This document shows positions 41,484 through 51,417 of a stretch of 64,000 nt of DNA, one piece after another. The translations under genes and the position numbers were made by a program. Position 1 is the first letter of the stretch. Each line of letters opens with the position of its first letter. Under the pieces are notes generated by a model. That model was given only the letters and a program-made list of their open reading frames with translations, was not told the DNA's origin and made no database searches. The stretch spans positions 1 to 64,000 of the forward strand of contig NZ_RCVZ01000011.1 in the NCBI RefSeq assembly GCF_003668575.1. Direction: 5' to 3'. This DNA is from Falsibacillus albus. Its GTDB lineage: Bacteria; Bacillota; Bacilli; Bacillales; DSM-25281.

Positions 41484-42962
41484 ATGAATTGGAGACAGAA
41501 ATTGTCTAACGTATCATCCAATTTTCCAAAACTGAATATAAACTTATCTACTAATCTTATAAAAAAAGCTGCCATTACGGCACTTGTCGTTTCTGCCTTC
41601 TCCATTCACTCGGTGTCTGCCAACGATGACAAATCTGAGTTGGATAAGGTGTACCATGTATATATTAAAGATCAATACATAGGAACAGTATCAGATAAGT
41701 CCATCATTGAAAAAATCATAGATGAAAAAGAAAAAATCGGCGAGAATGAGTTTTCCAACTATAAAATCGAAGTTGGAGATGATTTAAAATTCATACCGGA
41801 GCAAGTATTCCAATCCACGGCAAACGATGATGCGGCAGTTCAAAAGGTAAGAAGCCAATTGGATGTTGAAGCAGATGCTACGGCCATTTCGATTGACGGT
41901 AAACCTGCTGTGTATGTAAAGGATCATGATGCAGCAGAACAGGTCATGAAAAAGCTTGAACTTTCATATGCCACTCAAGATGAACTAGATCAATATGAAG
42001 CGAATAAAGATTCTATTGATTCTTTACCCCCATTGAAGGATGATGAAACACGTTTAGTGGATATGAGTCTGAAAGAACATATTTCAACTGATGAGACGTC
42101 CGTTGAACCAGGAAAGATTTTAACGGCTGACGAGGCTGTGAAATATCTTCAAAAAGGAACGCTGGAAGAGAAGAAATATAAGGTTGAAGAAGGGGATGTA
42201 CTTGGCGGGATTGCTTCTGCACACAACCTTACATCCGACCAATTGATCAACCTGAACCCAGGCCTCAAAGAAGATTCGGTTCTTCACATCGGCGAGGAGT
42301 TGAATGTAACCGTACATGAACCGCTTCTGCACGTCATCATGAAAAGGGAAGTTCATAAGGTCGAGTCCGTTCCTTTCGAAAAAGAGGTTGTGGAAGACGA
42401 TTCCATGTATAAAGGTGATACAAAAGTCATCCAAGAAGGTGAAGATGGAAAGAGTGCGTTCACATACACCATCGCTGAAGAAAATGGCAGGAGAATCATG
42501 AAAGACGTCAAAGATGAAAAAGTGATGAAAAAACCTGTCAAATATATCGTCCATAAAGGGACGAAAGTAGTGCCTTCCCGTGGTACCGGCAAGTTTGCAT
42601 GGCCAGCGGTAGGCGGCTACATCTCAAGTAAAATGGGAATGCGCTGGGGCAAGATGCATAAGGGAATCGACATTGCTAGACCAAGCGACCGTACGATCAA
42701 GGCTGCAGACAATGGGGTTGTCGTTTCTGCAGGGAACAGCCATGACGGCTACGGAAATAAAGTCGTCATCAATCATAAAAACGGTTATCAAACCCTTTAT
42801 GCTCATATGAACTCCCTTTCTGTAAGCTCAGGGGAAACAGTTCCTAAAGGTACAAAAATCGGAGTAATGGGCCAAACAGGAGATGCAACGGGCGTTCATT
42901 TACATTTCGAGGTACGCCACAATGGCAAATTGATCGACCCATTGACTAAAATTCATAAATAA
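41484..42962 (+). CDS. Peptidoglycan metallopeptidase: LysM, G5 and M23 domains
   Basis: The 492-residue secreted protein has a signal/anchor helix (about 28-46, ending HSVSA), an N-terminal region of unknown fold, a LysM wall-binding domain (KYKVEEGDVLGGIASAHNLTS), a G5 domain (about 280-365) and a C-terminal M23 lysostaphin-type peptidase. The zinc ligands are visible as HKGIDIARP (H, D) and HLHFEVRHNG. It would cut peptide cross-links. It lies just upstream of walRK, whose regulon is wall hydrolases. Confidence 0.92.
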   Translation: MNWRQKLSNVSSNFPKLNINLSTNLIKKAAITALVVSAFSIHSVSANDDKSELDKVYHVYIKDQYIGTVSDKSIIEKIIDEKEKIGENEFSNYKIEVGDDLKFIPEQVFQSTANDDAAVQKVRSQLDVEADATAISIDGKPAVYVKDHDAAEQVMKKLELSYATQDELDQYEANKDSIDSLPPLKDDETRLVDMSLKEHISTDETSVEPGKILTADEAVKYLQKGTLEEKKYKVEEGDVLGGIASAHNLTSDQLINLNPGLKEDSVLHIGEELNVTVHEPLLHVIMKREVHKVESVPFEKEVVEDDSMYKGDTKVIQEGEDGKSAFTYTIAEENGRRIMKDVKDEKVMKKPVKYIVHKGTKVVPSRGTGKFAWPAVGGYISSKMGMRWGKMHKGIDIARPSDRTIKAADNGVVVSAGNSHDGYGNKVVINHKNGYQTLYAHMNSLSVSSGETVPKGTKIGVMGQTGDATGVHLHFEVRHNGKLIDPLTKIHK

Positions 42963-42964
42963 AG

Positions 42965-43021
42965 TAAGAGGCTGTCCAATGAACAGAGTGCCTGGCACTA
43001 TTGGGGCAGCCTCATTTTTTC
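42965..43021 (+). terminator. Terminator after the M23 gene
   Basis: GAGGCTGTCCAAT / ATTGGGGCAGCCTC outer stem with an inner palindrome AGTGCCTGGCACT, then TTTTTT. Confidence 0.8.
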
Positions 43022-43184
43022 TATATTCGACGAGTTTCGATGAATTATTTCCCCGGAAAAAATGTGATCAATGAGTGAAAAGATGATTTCAAAGCAAGAA
43101 AATGATAAATTAAAGGGGAAAGGTCAAAATTAAGAAATAACCGCAAATATTCGATAGATGACTGAATAATAAAGGAGATCTAAT

Positions 43185-43898
43185 ATGATGGATAAAAAAA
43201 TATTAGTTGTTGATGATGAAAAGCCGATTGCAGATATTCTGCAGTTCAATTTAAAAAAGGAAGGCTATGAAGTTTACTGTGCCTATGATGGCGATGAAGC
43301 GGTGAAGATGGCAGAGGAATTTAAGCCTGATTTAATCTTGCTCGATATCATGCTTCCGAACCGCGATGGGATGGAAGTTTGCCGTGAAGTCCGCAAAAAA
43401 TATGAAATGCCGATTATTATGCTGACAGCCAAAGATTCTGAGATCGATAAAGTATTGGGGTTGGAGCTCGGTGCGGATGACTATGTAACGAAGCCATTCA
43501 GTACACGCGAATTGATTGCACGTGTAAAGGCAAACCTCAGAAGGCATCAACACATTGCGAACCAGGTGGATGAAGAGGATGAAAACAATGAAATTGCCAT
43601 CGGATCTCTTACGATTCATCCAGATGCTTATGTCGTTTCGAAACGCGGGGAGACGATTGAGTTGACCCATCGTGAATTCGAGCTCCTTCATTATTTGGCG
43701 AAACATATCGGACAAGTCATGACCAGGGAACACCTCCTTCAGACCGTGTGGGGATATGATTATTATGGCGATGTTCGGACAGTCGATGTAACGGTCAGAA
43801 GGCTCAGAGAAAAAATTGAAGATAATCCAAGTCATCCAACTTGGATTGTGACACGCCGAGGAGTAGGTTATTACCTGCGCAATCCAGAACAGGAGTAA
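43185..43898 (+). CDS. walR: Essential response regulator WalR (YycF)
   Basis: The 237-residue OmpR-family regulator has an N-terminal receiver with acidic pocket DDE, phospho-acceptor Asp in LLDIMLP (about 54) and conserved Lys in VTKPF. The C-terminal winged helix has [17 protein letters not shown] and TRRGVGYYL. Controls cell-wall turnover genes. AAAGGAG precedes two adjacent ATGs. First gene of walRKHIJ. Confidence 0.98.
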   Translation: MMDKKILVVDDEKPIADILQFNLKKEGYEVYCAYDGDEAVKMAEEFKPDLILLDIMLPNRDGMEVCREVRKKYEMPIIMLTAKDSEIDKVLGLELGADDYVTKPFSTRELIARVKANLRRHQHIANQVDEEDENNEIAIGSLTIHPDAYVVSKRGETIELTHREFELLHYLAKHIGQVMTREHLLQTVWGYDYYGDVRTVDVTVRRLREKIEDNPSHPTWIVTRRGVGYYLRNPEQE

Positions 43899-43901
43899 TC
43901 A

Positions 43902-45719
43902 ATGAGAAAAGTAGGTTTTTTTCGTTCCATCCATTTAAAGTTCGTCTTGATCTATATGCTTCTGATTCTAATAGCGATGCAGATCATCGGTGTATATTTT
44001 GTGAATCGACTCGAGGCTAATCTAAAGAGCAACTTTACAAAGTCCCTTTATGAACGGACGGATCTGTTGAAATTCCTGACAAAAGAAGAGATTATCAAGC
44101 AGCGTGAAGATGAGGATCCTACGCAGAAGGAAGCAATCCGAAAAGTTCTGCAGGATTTTGTTGCTTCTGATATTTCTGAAGTGCGGGTCATTGACAGCAA
44201 AAAGGAAATCATCGGGACATCTGATCCGAATAACCAAGGAATTGTCGGACAGAGAACGACGGAAGGTTCTGTCAAACGTGTGCTTGCCATCGGATCGCAA
44301 GAATCTCATCCGTATGTAGAAAATGGACATCGAATATGGATCCTCACGTCACCCATAAAGAATAATAATGAGGTCATCGGCGCCATCTACTTAATTGCCA
44401 AGATGGATACGGTCTATACACAAATGAATGAGATCAACAGCATTTTTACCACCGGGACCGCGATCGCTTTGGCCATCACCGCCGTCCTCGGGGTCCTTCT
44501 CGCTCAGACGATTACGAGGCCGATTTCCGACATGCGGAAACAGGCATTGGCAATGGCAAAAGGGAATTTTTCAAGGAAGGTTAAAGTGTACGGATATGAT
44601 GAAATTGGACAGCTGGCACTGACCTTTAATAATTTGACTAAAAAGCTTCAGGAAGCACAGGCAACGACTGAAGGGGAGCGAAGGAAACTGTCCTCTGTTC
44701 TGTCTTATATGACGGACGGCGTCATCGCCACGGATCGAAAAGGAAGGGTCATTCTTATCAATGACCCCGCTGCGAAATTATTGAATGTTTCACGTGAAAC
44801 AGTCCTCTCCCAGCCGATCATTTCGCTGCTCGGCCTGGAAGAGGACTATACGTTTGATGATTTATTGGTTGAACAGAATTCGGTTATCTTGGATTTCAGC
44901 ACTTATGATAAACATTATATTTTACGGGCGAATTTTTCTGTTATCCAAAAGGAAACAGGTTTCGTCAATGGGTTGATCACCGTCCTGCATGATATTACCG
45001 AGCAGGAAAAAATCGATATGGAGCGGCGGGAGTTCGTGGCAAATGTATCGCATGAATTGAGGACGCCTTTGACCACCATGAGAAGCTATTTGGAGGCACT
45101 GGCAGAGGGAGCATGGCAGGATGATGAAATTGCTCCACAGTTCCTGCATGTGACGCAAAATGAAACGGAAAGAATGATTCGTCTTGTCAACGACCTCCTC
45201 CAATTATCACGATTGGACAGCAAGGATTATCGATTGAACAAGGATTGGGTCAATTTCGTTGAATTTTTCCAACGAATCATTGACCGTTTTGAAATGACGA
45301 TCAGTCAGAATATCACGTTTTCACGGACGTTCCCTAAAAAGGAAATCTATGTGGAAATTGATACGGACAAGCTGACGCAGGTCCTTGATAATATCATTTC
45401 AAATGCATTGAAATACTCCCCACAAGGCGGCGAAATCACTTTCTCTGTCAAGGAGAAGAATGAATTCATTGAAGTCAGCATTTCTGATCAAGGAATGGGG
45501 ATCCCGAAGGATAACCTTGAAAAAGTATTTGATCGCTTTTACCGCGTCGATAAAGCCCGTTCCCGCCAAATGGGCGGCACTGGTCTTGGATTGGCCATAG
45601 CCAAAGAAATGATTGAAGCACATTGTGGTCGCATTTGGGCAACGAGTATTGAAGGAAAGGGCACAACCATTTACTTCACCTTGCCTTACGACCCTTCTCA
45701 AGAGGATGATTGGTCATGA
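43902..45719 (+). CDS. walK: Sensor histidine kinase WalK (YycG)
   Basis: The 605-residue kinase has TM1 (about 12-32), an extracellular Cache-like domain, TM2 (about 182-203), HAMP, PAS (YMTDGVIATDRKGRVILIN), the H-box FVANVSHELRTPL with the autophosphorylated histidine, and ATPase boxes DNIISNALKYSPQGG, DQGMGIP and GGTGLGLAIAKEM. A perfect parS site lies within its coding sequence. The ATGA overlap with walH couples translation. Confidence 0.98.
   Translation: MRKVGFFRSIHLKFVLIYMLLILIAMQIIGVYFVNRLEANLKSNFTKSLYERTDLLKFLTKEEIIKQREDEDPTQKEAIRKVLQDFVASDISEVRVIDSKKEIIGTSDPNNQGIVGQRTTEGSVKRVLAIGSQESHPYVENGHRIWILTSPIKNNNEVIGAIYLIAKMDTVYTQMNEINSIFTTGTAIALAITAVLGVLLAQTITRPISDMRKQALAMAKGNFSRKVKVYGYDEIGQLALTFNNLTKKLQEAQATTEGERRKLSSVLSYMTDGVIATDRKGRVILINDPAAKLLNVSRETVLSQPIISLLGLEEDYTFDDLLVEQNSVILDFSTYDKHYILRANFSVIQKETGFVNGLITVLHDITEQEKIDMERREFVANVSHELRTPLTTMRSYLEALAEGAWQDDEIAPQFLHVTQNETERMIRLVNDLLQLSRLDSKDYRLNKDWVNFVEFFQRIIDRFEMTISQNITFSRTFPKKEIYVEIDTDKLTQVLDNIISNALKYSPQGGEITFSVKEKNEFIEVSISDQGMGIPKDNLEKVFDRFYRVDKARSRQMGGTGLGLAIAKEMIEAHCGRIWATSIEGKGTTIYFTLPYDPSQEDDWS
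44786..44801. promoter_or_regulatory. parS: parS site inside walK
   Basis: TGTTTCACGTGAAACA, identical over 16 bp to the site in spo0J, embedded in the PAS-coding part of walK. Confidence 0.95.
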
Positions 45720-47050
45720 GGTATGAAACAATAAAATCGATATTGTTGACAGGATTGGTGTTGACGAGCATCATCGTGACGTGGAATCTTTGGACATACC
45801 AGCCTGATGTGGAGCTGAAGCCAAATGACATTGTCGGGAAGACGAATATCAGCGATAAAGTAGGGGTGGAAAGCCTGGTTAAACCGATCAGGATCCTATT
45901 TCATCAAGATAATACCCATTATGGGACATTCAACAACAAAGAGATGGATGCGGTTATCAATGAAATGAAGAAATGGACGTTCTATGATTTTCGCAATATC
46001 ACTTCTACGATTTCACGGCAGGAATTCGAGAGCATTCAGCACTCAAATGGAAGGGCGGAAATTGATTACCCTGATGAAGTGCCGGTTTCATTATATAAAA
46101 GCATCTTGAATTTCGAAGAAGCGAAAATCCCGGCTGTCGATTTCAATAAAATTATCATCAATTACAGCAATGCTTCTAAAAATCCTGTTGTATACTTTCT
46201 CAGCGGAAGCGGGAATAGTTACAAAGTTTACGAATGCACCATCCGTTCCAATTATCTGCAAGCATTTAAAACAGAGTTTGTCGATAGTGCATCGAAAAAA
46301 TATTATGAATATTTGTCTGAACAAATAAATGACCAAGATTATATTTATTTACCAAAGGGTCATGTGAAGATTCCTAAATATCGTTACTATATGAGCGTCA
46401 GCGATTCGGACATCTCTAAATTTAAAAATGCCCTTTTCAGTGATCCGAGTGCAGTTAAGAAAACGCAATTGAATAATACGGATGAATATACAGAAGGCTT
46501 TAGTTTAATGCGTGTGTATAAAACTCTCAATGAATTAAACTACGTCAATCCGGGAATTGAAACAAACATTTCTGACAACCCCAATGAGCTGATTCGCAAA
46601 AGCATTGACTTTGTCAATGAACATGCAGGCTGGACGGATACGTATGAGTACTTCAGTATGAATCCCGAACAAAGCAAAGTGTCTTATATTTTAATTAAAA
46701 ATGGCATTCCGGTTTTCAATGAGGATGGAATGTCAGAAATCGTTCAATATTGGGGAAAAGATGAAATCAATAAATACATCCGCCCATATTTCTCTTTGGA
46801 TGTCCCATTGCCATTTGAGGAGCATGATGTGGAGCTGCCGAATGGAACTCAGGTGCTGCAATATTTACAATCCAATCCGGATATTAAACCAGAATTGCTC
46901 CAAGGCTTTATGATTGGCTATAAGCTGTCAATCGATCCTCAGTCCCCGAAGCAAGTAATTCTGAATCCGTCGTGGTATTACCTTGACAGCGGGAATTGGA
47001 TTCGGTTATCACTGGATGAAGTAGGAGGATCAAAAGGTGGATTGGAATAA
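45716..47050 (+). CDS. walH: WalRK regulator WalH (YycH)
   Basis: The 444-residue membrane-anchored extracytoplasmic protein has one N-terminal TM helix (about 6-26) and the YycH fold outside. In B. subtilis it interacts with WalI and WalK to restrain or tune kinase activity. The ATG at 45716 overlaps the walK stop (ATGA). It overlaps walI by 14 nt. Confidence 0.94.
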   Translation: MRYETIKSILLTGLVLTSIIVTWNLWTYQPDVELKPNDIVGKTNISDKVGVESLVKPIRILFHQDNTHYGTFNNKEMDAVINEMKKWTFYDFRNITSTISRQEFESIQHSNGRAEIDYPDEVPVSLYKSILNFEEAKIPAVDFNKIIINYSNASKNPVVYFLSGSGNSYKVYECTIRSNYLQAFKTEFVDSASKKYYEYLSEQINDQDYIYLPKGHVKIPKYRYYMSVSDSDISKFKNALFSDPSAVKKTQLNNTDEYTEGFSLMRVYKTLNELNYVNPGIETNISDNPNELIRKSIDFVNEHAGWTDTYEYFSMNPEQSKVSYILIKNGIPVFNEDGMSEIVQYWGKDEINKYIRPYFSLDVPLPFEEHDVELPNGTQVLQYLQSNPDIKPELLQGFMIGYKLSIDPQSPKQVILNPSWYYLDSGNWIRLSLDEVGGSKGGLE

Positions 47051-47831
47051 AACGAAAACAATTTTCATCATTGTCTTTTTAGTCCTTGATGTATTCCTAT
47101 TATCTCAATTAATCAAGAAGAACACCGCCAGCAAGGCACCTTTAAAAAGAGATGCTTCCATTGAAGAACAGTTAAAAGCTGCCGGCATTCATTATGAGCC
47201 GATCCAGGATGACAAGGAGAAAAATAAACAATACCTGCTTTACGCCAAAACGAAGAATTTTACTGAAGAAGAAGTATCCAAGCTCGAGAATCAAGATGTA
47301 AAAATCGAGGGTAAAACAAAACTAAGGGCTACACTCGATAAGCCATTTAAATTAGGGGCTCAATTCGAGCCCGACGTATTGGATACGTTTGTGAAAAGTA
47401 ATATATTAAATGGTGCGAAGTATCATTTTTGGCGGTATGATAAGGATTTGAAACAGATTACCTACTCCCAGCAGTATAAGGATAATCAAATCTTTGAAAA
47501 TGTAAACGGGCAGTTGACCCTTTATTTGGATGACGACAATGAAGTGATTGGATACGAGCAAACGATGCTCGATTCCATCGATGAGTATAATAAAGAGCAG
47601 ATCATCACTGGCTTCCAGGCGATCATCACCTTGTTCAACAAAGGGATGATCAAGCCCGACAGCAATATCAAGAAGCCTGAACTGGGGTATTATACATTGG
47701 TGCAGAACGCTGAATCACAGGTGCTGACGCCTACTTGGCACCTCATTGTCGAAAACGGGGATAAGAAGGAAAACATGTTTGTCAATGCATTTGAAGGCTC
47801 TGTCATCACGACAGAAAAGAAATTGGAGTGA
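47037..47831 (+). CDS. walI: WalRK regulator WalI (YycI)
   Basis: The 264-residue protein begins [25 protein letters not shown], a typical YycI anchor, followed by an extracellular domain structurally akin to WalH. Forms a complex with WalH and WalK at the membrane. GTG start with AGGAGGAT 8 nt upstream, inside the walH end. Confidence 0.94.
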   Translation: MDWNKTKTIFIIVFLVLDVFLLSQLIKKNTASKAPLKRDASIEEQLKAAGIHYEPIQDDKEKNKQYLLYAKTKNFTEEEVSKLENQDVKIEGKTKLRATLDKPFKLGAQFEPDVLDTFVKSNILNGAKYHFWRYDKDLKQITYSQQYKDNQIFENVNGQLTLYLDDDNEVIGYEQTMLDSIDEYNKEQIITGFQAIITLFNKGMIKPDSNIKKPELGYYTLVQNAESQVLTPTWHLIVENGDKKENMFVNAFEGSVITTEKKLE

Positions 47832-47839
47832 AGAATAAC

Positions 47840-48634
47840 ATGTCTATGCATTTTAGTGTACTGGCGAGCGGTAGTACAGGAAATGCGATTTTTGTTGAAA
47901 CAGAGAGCCACTCATTTTTAGTGGACGCGGGTTTAAGCGGGAAGCAGATGGAATTGCTTTTTCAACAAATCGATCGTAAAGTGGAAAATTTGAGCGGAAT
48001 CCTTGTGACGCATGAACATAGCGACCATATTAAAGGAATCGGTGTTTTGGCAAGGAAGTACAAGCTTCCGATCTATGCAAATGAAAAAACGTGGAACGCA
48101 ATGAATCCACTCATCGGTGAAGTGGCAACGGACCAAAAATTCCTCTTCGATATGGAAACAGTCAAGACATTCGGGTCTTTGGACATTGAATCATTCGGTG
48201 TTTCCCATGACGCGGCAGAGCCAATGTTTTATGTTTTCCATCAAGGCGAGAAAAAGCTAGTGCTCATAACAGATACGGGATATGTGAGCGATCGGATGAG
48301 AGGGACCATTTCAAACGCGGATGCATATGTATTCGAAAGCAATCACGATGTTCAGATGCTCAGGATGGGAAGATACCCTTGGAATATCAAACGCCGCATT
48401 TTAAGCGATGTCGGGCATGTTTCCAACGAGGATGCTGCCATAGCCATGAGTGAAGTAGCCGGTGACCGTACGAAAAGGTTTTACCTCGCTCATCTCAGCA
48501 TGGACAACAACATGAAGGATCTGGCAAGGATGAGTGTGACGCAGACGCTTAAAAATAAAGGAATGGTCGTCGGAGAACAATTTGAGCTCTATGATACAGA
48601 CCCGAAAATACCTACTCCTTTAGTCGCGATCTAA
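47840..48634 (+). CDS. walJ: Metallo-beta-lactamase fold hydrolase WalJ (YycJ)
   Basis: The 264-residue MBL-fold protein ([15 protein letters not shown] start; metal motif [31 protein letters not shown]) is the last gene of the wal operon. Relatives are nuclease-like; links to DNA repair and cell-division coordination are reported for the family. The ATG at 47840 follows GGAGTG and gives the B. subtilis length; an in-frame GTG at 47828 is less likely. Confidence 0.93.
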   Translation: MSMHFSVLASGSTGNAIFVETESHSFLVDAGLSGKQMELLFQQIDRKVENLSGILVTHEHSDHIKGIGVLARKYKLPIYANEKTWNAMNPLIGEVATDQKFLFDMETVKTFGSLDIESFGVSHDAAEPMFYVFHQGEKKLVLITDTGYVSDRMRGTISNADAYVFESNHDVQMLRMGRYPWNIKRRILSDVGHVSNEDAAIAMSEVAGDRTKRFYLAHLSMDNNMKDLARMSVTQTLKNKGMVVGEQFELYDTDPKIPTPLVAI

Positions 48635-48697
48635 AAGGGAAGGCTCTTTTCTCAAAGATTGTTGTTTTTAACAGTTTTTCTTTCAAATAACTCATCA

Positions 48698-48822
48698 TAT
48701 GTTGTTGATTGGAGCGGAAGGTGCGAGACTCCGGAGGGATCAGCGGGCCAGGGGAGACCCCGCAGCGGAAATCAGCCTTACACAAGCATTAATGAATAGC
48801 AACAAACTTTACGAAAAGAGTG
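48698..48822 (+). repeat. Dispersed repeat, full-length head and tail
   Basis: GTTGATTGGAGCGGAAGGTG, GACTCCGGAGGGATCAGCGGG, GACCCCGCAGCGGAAATCAGCC, then AATGAATAGCAACAAACTTTACG. The most complete copy of the family also at 12226, 22493 and 14381. Confidence 0.7.
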
Positions 48823-48864
48823 AAACGGAAAAATAGGTTTAAATTTAAATTTTATATGGAAAAT

Positions 48865-48918
48865 AAGGAATGAAAGCAAAATTCTGCTGCGGCGTTTTTT
48901 GTATTTTCATTCCTTTTT
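48865..48918 (+). terminator. Terminator before htrC
   Basis: AAGGAATGAAA / TTTTCATTCCTTTTTT pairing with an interior loop of about 28 nt; probably ends the wal operon. Confidence 0.65.
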
Positions 48919-49039
48919 TAGTAGATTAAGAGCCGTTTCTTAATTGATTTTAATAAAATTTTAATAGTTGCTGACTATAATGTATAACAAAGAGACAAAA
49001 TAATACTTATTAGGAAATACAGAAAGGATTGGTGAACGA

Positions 49040-50257
49040 GTGGGATACTATGATCAAGATAGTGAAAATCGCTATAAAGAAAAGCAAAAAGGGAATAAAG
49101 GCGGGATCTTTCTAGCAAGCCTCGTCGGTGTCATTCTCGGAGCGATCCTCATATTGGTGGCATTGCCGAAACTGGCAGATGTCGGCGTACTCCCATATAA
49201 TATCCAACCAGACGAACAACTCAGCCAGACAGATAAAGCATTTCATGGGAAACAAGAAAACGTATCACTGAACGTGACGACGGATGTGACGAAAGCCGTG
49301 AAAAAAGCAAGTCCTGCCGTGGTAGGGATCACGAATCTTCAAACGACGGACTTCTGGTCGCAGGAAGACCAGCCGGCTTCAACAGGATCCGGTGTCATCT
49401 ATAAGAAAGAGGGCGGCAAAGCCTATATCGTAACCAACAACCATGTCGTGGAAGGTGCGGATCAATTGGAAGTCACCCTTACCGATGGTTCGAAGGAAAA
49501 GGCCAAGCTTCGCGGCGCCGATCCATTCACGGATTTAGCCGTCGTTGAAATCGATGGAAGCAAAGTGAAACAAGTAGCAGAATTCGGAAATTCAGACGCA
49601 TTGAAGCCAGGCGAACCAGTCATGGCGATCGGGAACCCGCTGGGCGAGCAATTTGCCAGTTCCGTAACCCAAGGAATCATTTCAGGTTTGGAAAGAACGA
49701 TCCCGGTCGATGTCAATAAAGATGGACAGCCTGATTGGCAGGCACAGGTCCTGCAAACGGATGCTGCCATCAACCCAGGAAACTCAGGCGGTGCACTGGT
49801 GAACATTGATGGACAAGTCGTCGGGATCAACTCCATGAAAATCGCCCAAACGGCGGTTGAAGGAATCGGTCTTTCCATTCCGATCAACTATGCAAAGCCG
49901 ATCATTAGCGACCTTGAGAAATATGGCAAGCTAAAACGACCTGCCATGGGCGTCGGACTTCGCGATGTCAGCGAAATACCTGCCTACCATCAGCAAGAAA
50001 CATTGAAGCTGCCAAAAGATGTGAAAGACGGAGTCGTCGTTGTGAAAGTCTATCCGAATACACCTGCCGACCAAGCAGGATTGAAAGAACTCGATGTCAT
50101 CACAGAACTTGATGGAAAACCGGTCAAGAACATCCTAGAGCTCAGAAAGTACTTGTATGACCACAAGAAAATAGGCGATCAAATGAAGGTTACGTATTAT
50201 CGCGGCGGAAAGAAAGAAGAAACGACGATTAAGCTTACGGGTGAATCGCAGCTATAA
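49040..50257 (+). CDS. htrC: HtrA-type trypsin-like serine protease (HtrC/YyxA)
   Basis: The 405-residue protein has an N-terminal cytoplasmic tail, one TM helix (about 24-46), a protease domain with His in NNHVVEGAD, Asp in FTDLAVVEID and Ser in NPGNSGGALVN, and one C-terminal PDZ domain (about 300-400). Envelope protein quality control. Same position after walJ as B. subtilis yyxA. GTG start. Confidence 0.95.
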   Translation: MGYYDQDSENRYKEKQKGNKGGIFLASLVGVILGAILILVALPKLADVGVLPYNIQPDEQLSQTDKAFHGKQENVSLNVTTDVTKAVKKASPAVVGITNLQTTDFWSQEDQPASTGSGVIYKKEGGKAYIVTNNHVVEGADQLEVTLTDGSKEKAKLRGADPFTDLAVVEIDGSKVKQVAEFGNSDALKPGEPVMAIGNPLGEQFASSVTQGIISGLERTIPVDVNKDGQPDWQAQVLQTDAAINPGNSGGALVNIDGQVVGINSMKIAQTAVEGIGLSIPINYAKPIISDLEKYGKLKRPAMGVGLRDVSEIPAYHQQETLKLPKDVKDGVVVVKVYPNTPADQAGLKELDVITELDGKPVKNILELRKYLYDHKKIGDQMKVTYYRGGKKEETTIKLTGESQL

Positions 50258-50667
50258 TGTGGATAACTAAATGCAGGAGGGGATAAGTCCCTTTCCTGCA
50301 TTTTCTTTTAGTGTTAATATAATCTGTGGATAATTAATCATTTGTATAAGTGAATGATAAAGACTATAACAGGGCGTAAATAGCACTGATGCAACCAAAG
50401 TCTTGTATAAAAATGACTAGCTGAAAAATAAGATAAGGATGGGATTCAGAATGATTTATTGCTGCAAAGAACACGTGGAAATTGCCTTGGACACCATCGT
50501 GGATGAGTATGAAACAGCCCCAGTGATGAAGGAGCTTTCCGAGGAAGAAAAGTTATCCACAGGGTGTGAATATTGTGAAAATAAAGCTGCATATCTTGTG
50601 GCGAACTAATATTCGGCCACCATATGTGGATTAACAATGTGGATATGTGGATAAATTATGTGGATAT
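50258..50667 (+). promoter_or_regulatory. DnaA-box cluster upstream of rlmH (yydA)
   Basis: Perfect boxes: 50258-50266, 50325-50333, 50553-50561 (inside the small CxxH/CxxC gene) and 50646-50654. Near boxes: TGTGGATTA 50625-50633, TGTGGATAT 50638-50646 and TGTGGATAT 50659-50667. The last four are direct repeats at 13, 8 and 13 bp. B. subtilis has a DnaA-box cluster at the same gene (yydA). Confidence 0.85.
50451..50609 (+). CDS. CxxH/CxxC small protein (BA_5709-like family)
   Basis: The 52-residue protein, too short for many gene finders, begins MIYCCKEHVEIALDTIVDEYE and ends with CEYCENKAAYLVAN. Paired CxxH-like (CKEH) and CxxC motifs suggest a zinc site. Conserved in Bacillales next to rlmH; function unknown. 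ATG with AAGGATGGGA upstream. Its coding sequence includes a perfect DnaA box. Confidence 0.85.
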   Translation: MIYCCKEHVEIALDTIVDEYETAPVMKELSEEEKLSTGCEYCENKAAYLVAN

Positions 50668-50703
50668 CTTGTTTGTAAATTGTTTGTAAAGTGAGGATGA
50701 GCT

Positions 50704-51183
50704 GTGAATATCTCGATCGTTACCGTCGGCAAGTTGAAAGAAAAATATTTGAAGCAAGGAATTGCTGAATACGTCAAACGTTTGTCTGCCTATGCAAAAA
50801 TGGACGTCATCGAAGTTCCAGATGAAAAAGCACCGGAAGAATTAAGCGCTGTCGAAATGGAACAGGTGAAGCAGAAGGAAGGAGAGCGGATCCTGGCAAA
50901 AATCAATCTGGATGCACATGTCATCGCGCTCGCCATCGAAGGCAAAATGCGCTCCTCCGAAGAACTGGCCGACACACTGGACAAGCTCGCCACCTACGGC
51001 AAAAGCAAAGTCGCCTTCGTCATCGGCGGCTCGCTCGGACTATCCGATGACGTCATGAAAAGGGCGAACGAAACCCTGTCTTTTTCAAAGATGACCTTCC
51101 CGCACCAGCTGATGAGGCTGATCCTGGTTGAGCAAGTGTATCGGGCTTTTCGGATTAATCGGGGGGAACCGTACCACAAATAG
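50704..51183 (+). CDS. rlmH: 23S rRNA (pseudouridine-1915-N3)-methyltransferase RlmH
   Basis: The 159-residue SPOUT methyltransferase has [13 protein letters not shown]-like ([11 protein letters not shown]) SAM-binding knot and the invariant C-terminus [10 protein letters not shown]. It methylates pseudouridine 1915 in helix 69. GTG start with GAGGATGAG upstream. Its last codons (EPYHK-stop) form the left attachment site of the accessory island: the rlmH 3' end is the SCC integration site in staphylococci. Confidence 0.97.
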   Translation: MNISIVTVGKLKEKYLKQGIAEYVKRLSAYAKMDVIEVPDEKAPEELSAVEMEQVKQKEGERILAKINLDAHVIALAIEGKMRSSEELADTLDKLATYGKSKVAFVIGGSLGLSDDVMKRANETLSFSKMTFPHQLMRLILVEQVYRAFRINRGEPYHK

Positions 51184-51207
51184 TGGTAAAGCAAAAAGTT
51201 GAAATTA
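51166..51207 (+). repeat. attL-like site at the rlmH 3' end
   Basis: GAACCGTACCACAAATAG encodes E-P-Y-H-K-stop. The following TGGTAAAGCAAAAAGTTGAAATTA is element-side sequence shared with the internal site at 54540. Confidence 0.75.
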
Positions 51208-51228
51208 GACTTGATAAAGAATGGTTAG

Positions 51229-51250
51229 ATAAGTTAAATATTTAACTTAT
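51229..51250. repeat. Perfect 22-bp palindrome near the left end of the island
   Basis: ATAAGTTAAAT joined directly to ATTTAACTTAT, no spacer, 46 nt inside the island. It could be a regulatory or recombination-related site. Confidence 0.55.
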
Positions 51251-51305
51251 TAAAGTTTCTTTGAGTATGAAGTGAATTTTTTTAGTATAGAATGCTTTAT
51301 ATAGT

Positions 51306-51336
51306 ACAAGACAGGGCAATCTGTCTTGTTTGTTTT
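51306..51336 (+). terminator. Hairpin before the DUF262 gene
   Basis: ACAAGACAG / CTGTCTTGT stem, 6-nt loop, then TTGTTTTG; likely ends rlmH transcription. Confidence 0.65.
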
Positions 51337-51417
51337 GCTATTTGATATTAAGTTACAAAGTACAGACTTTTTGCTATTATTAAGTAAATAATTGTTAAGA
51401 AAAGGGTGGTGAAATAT

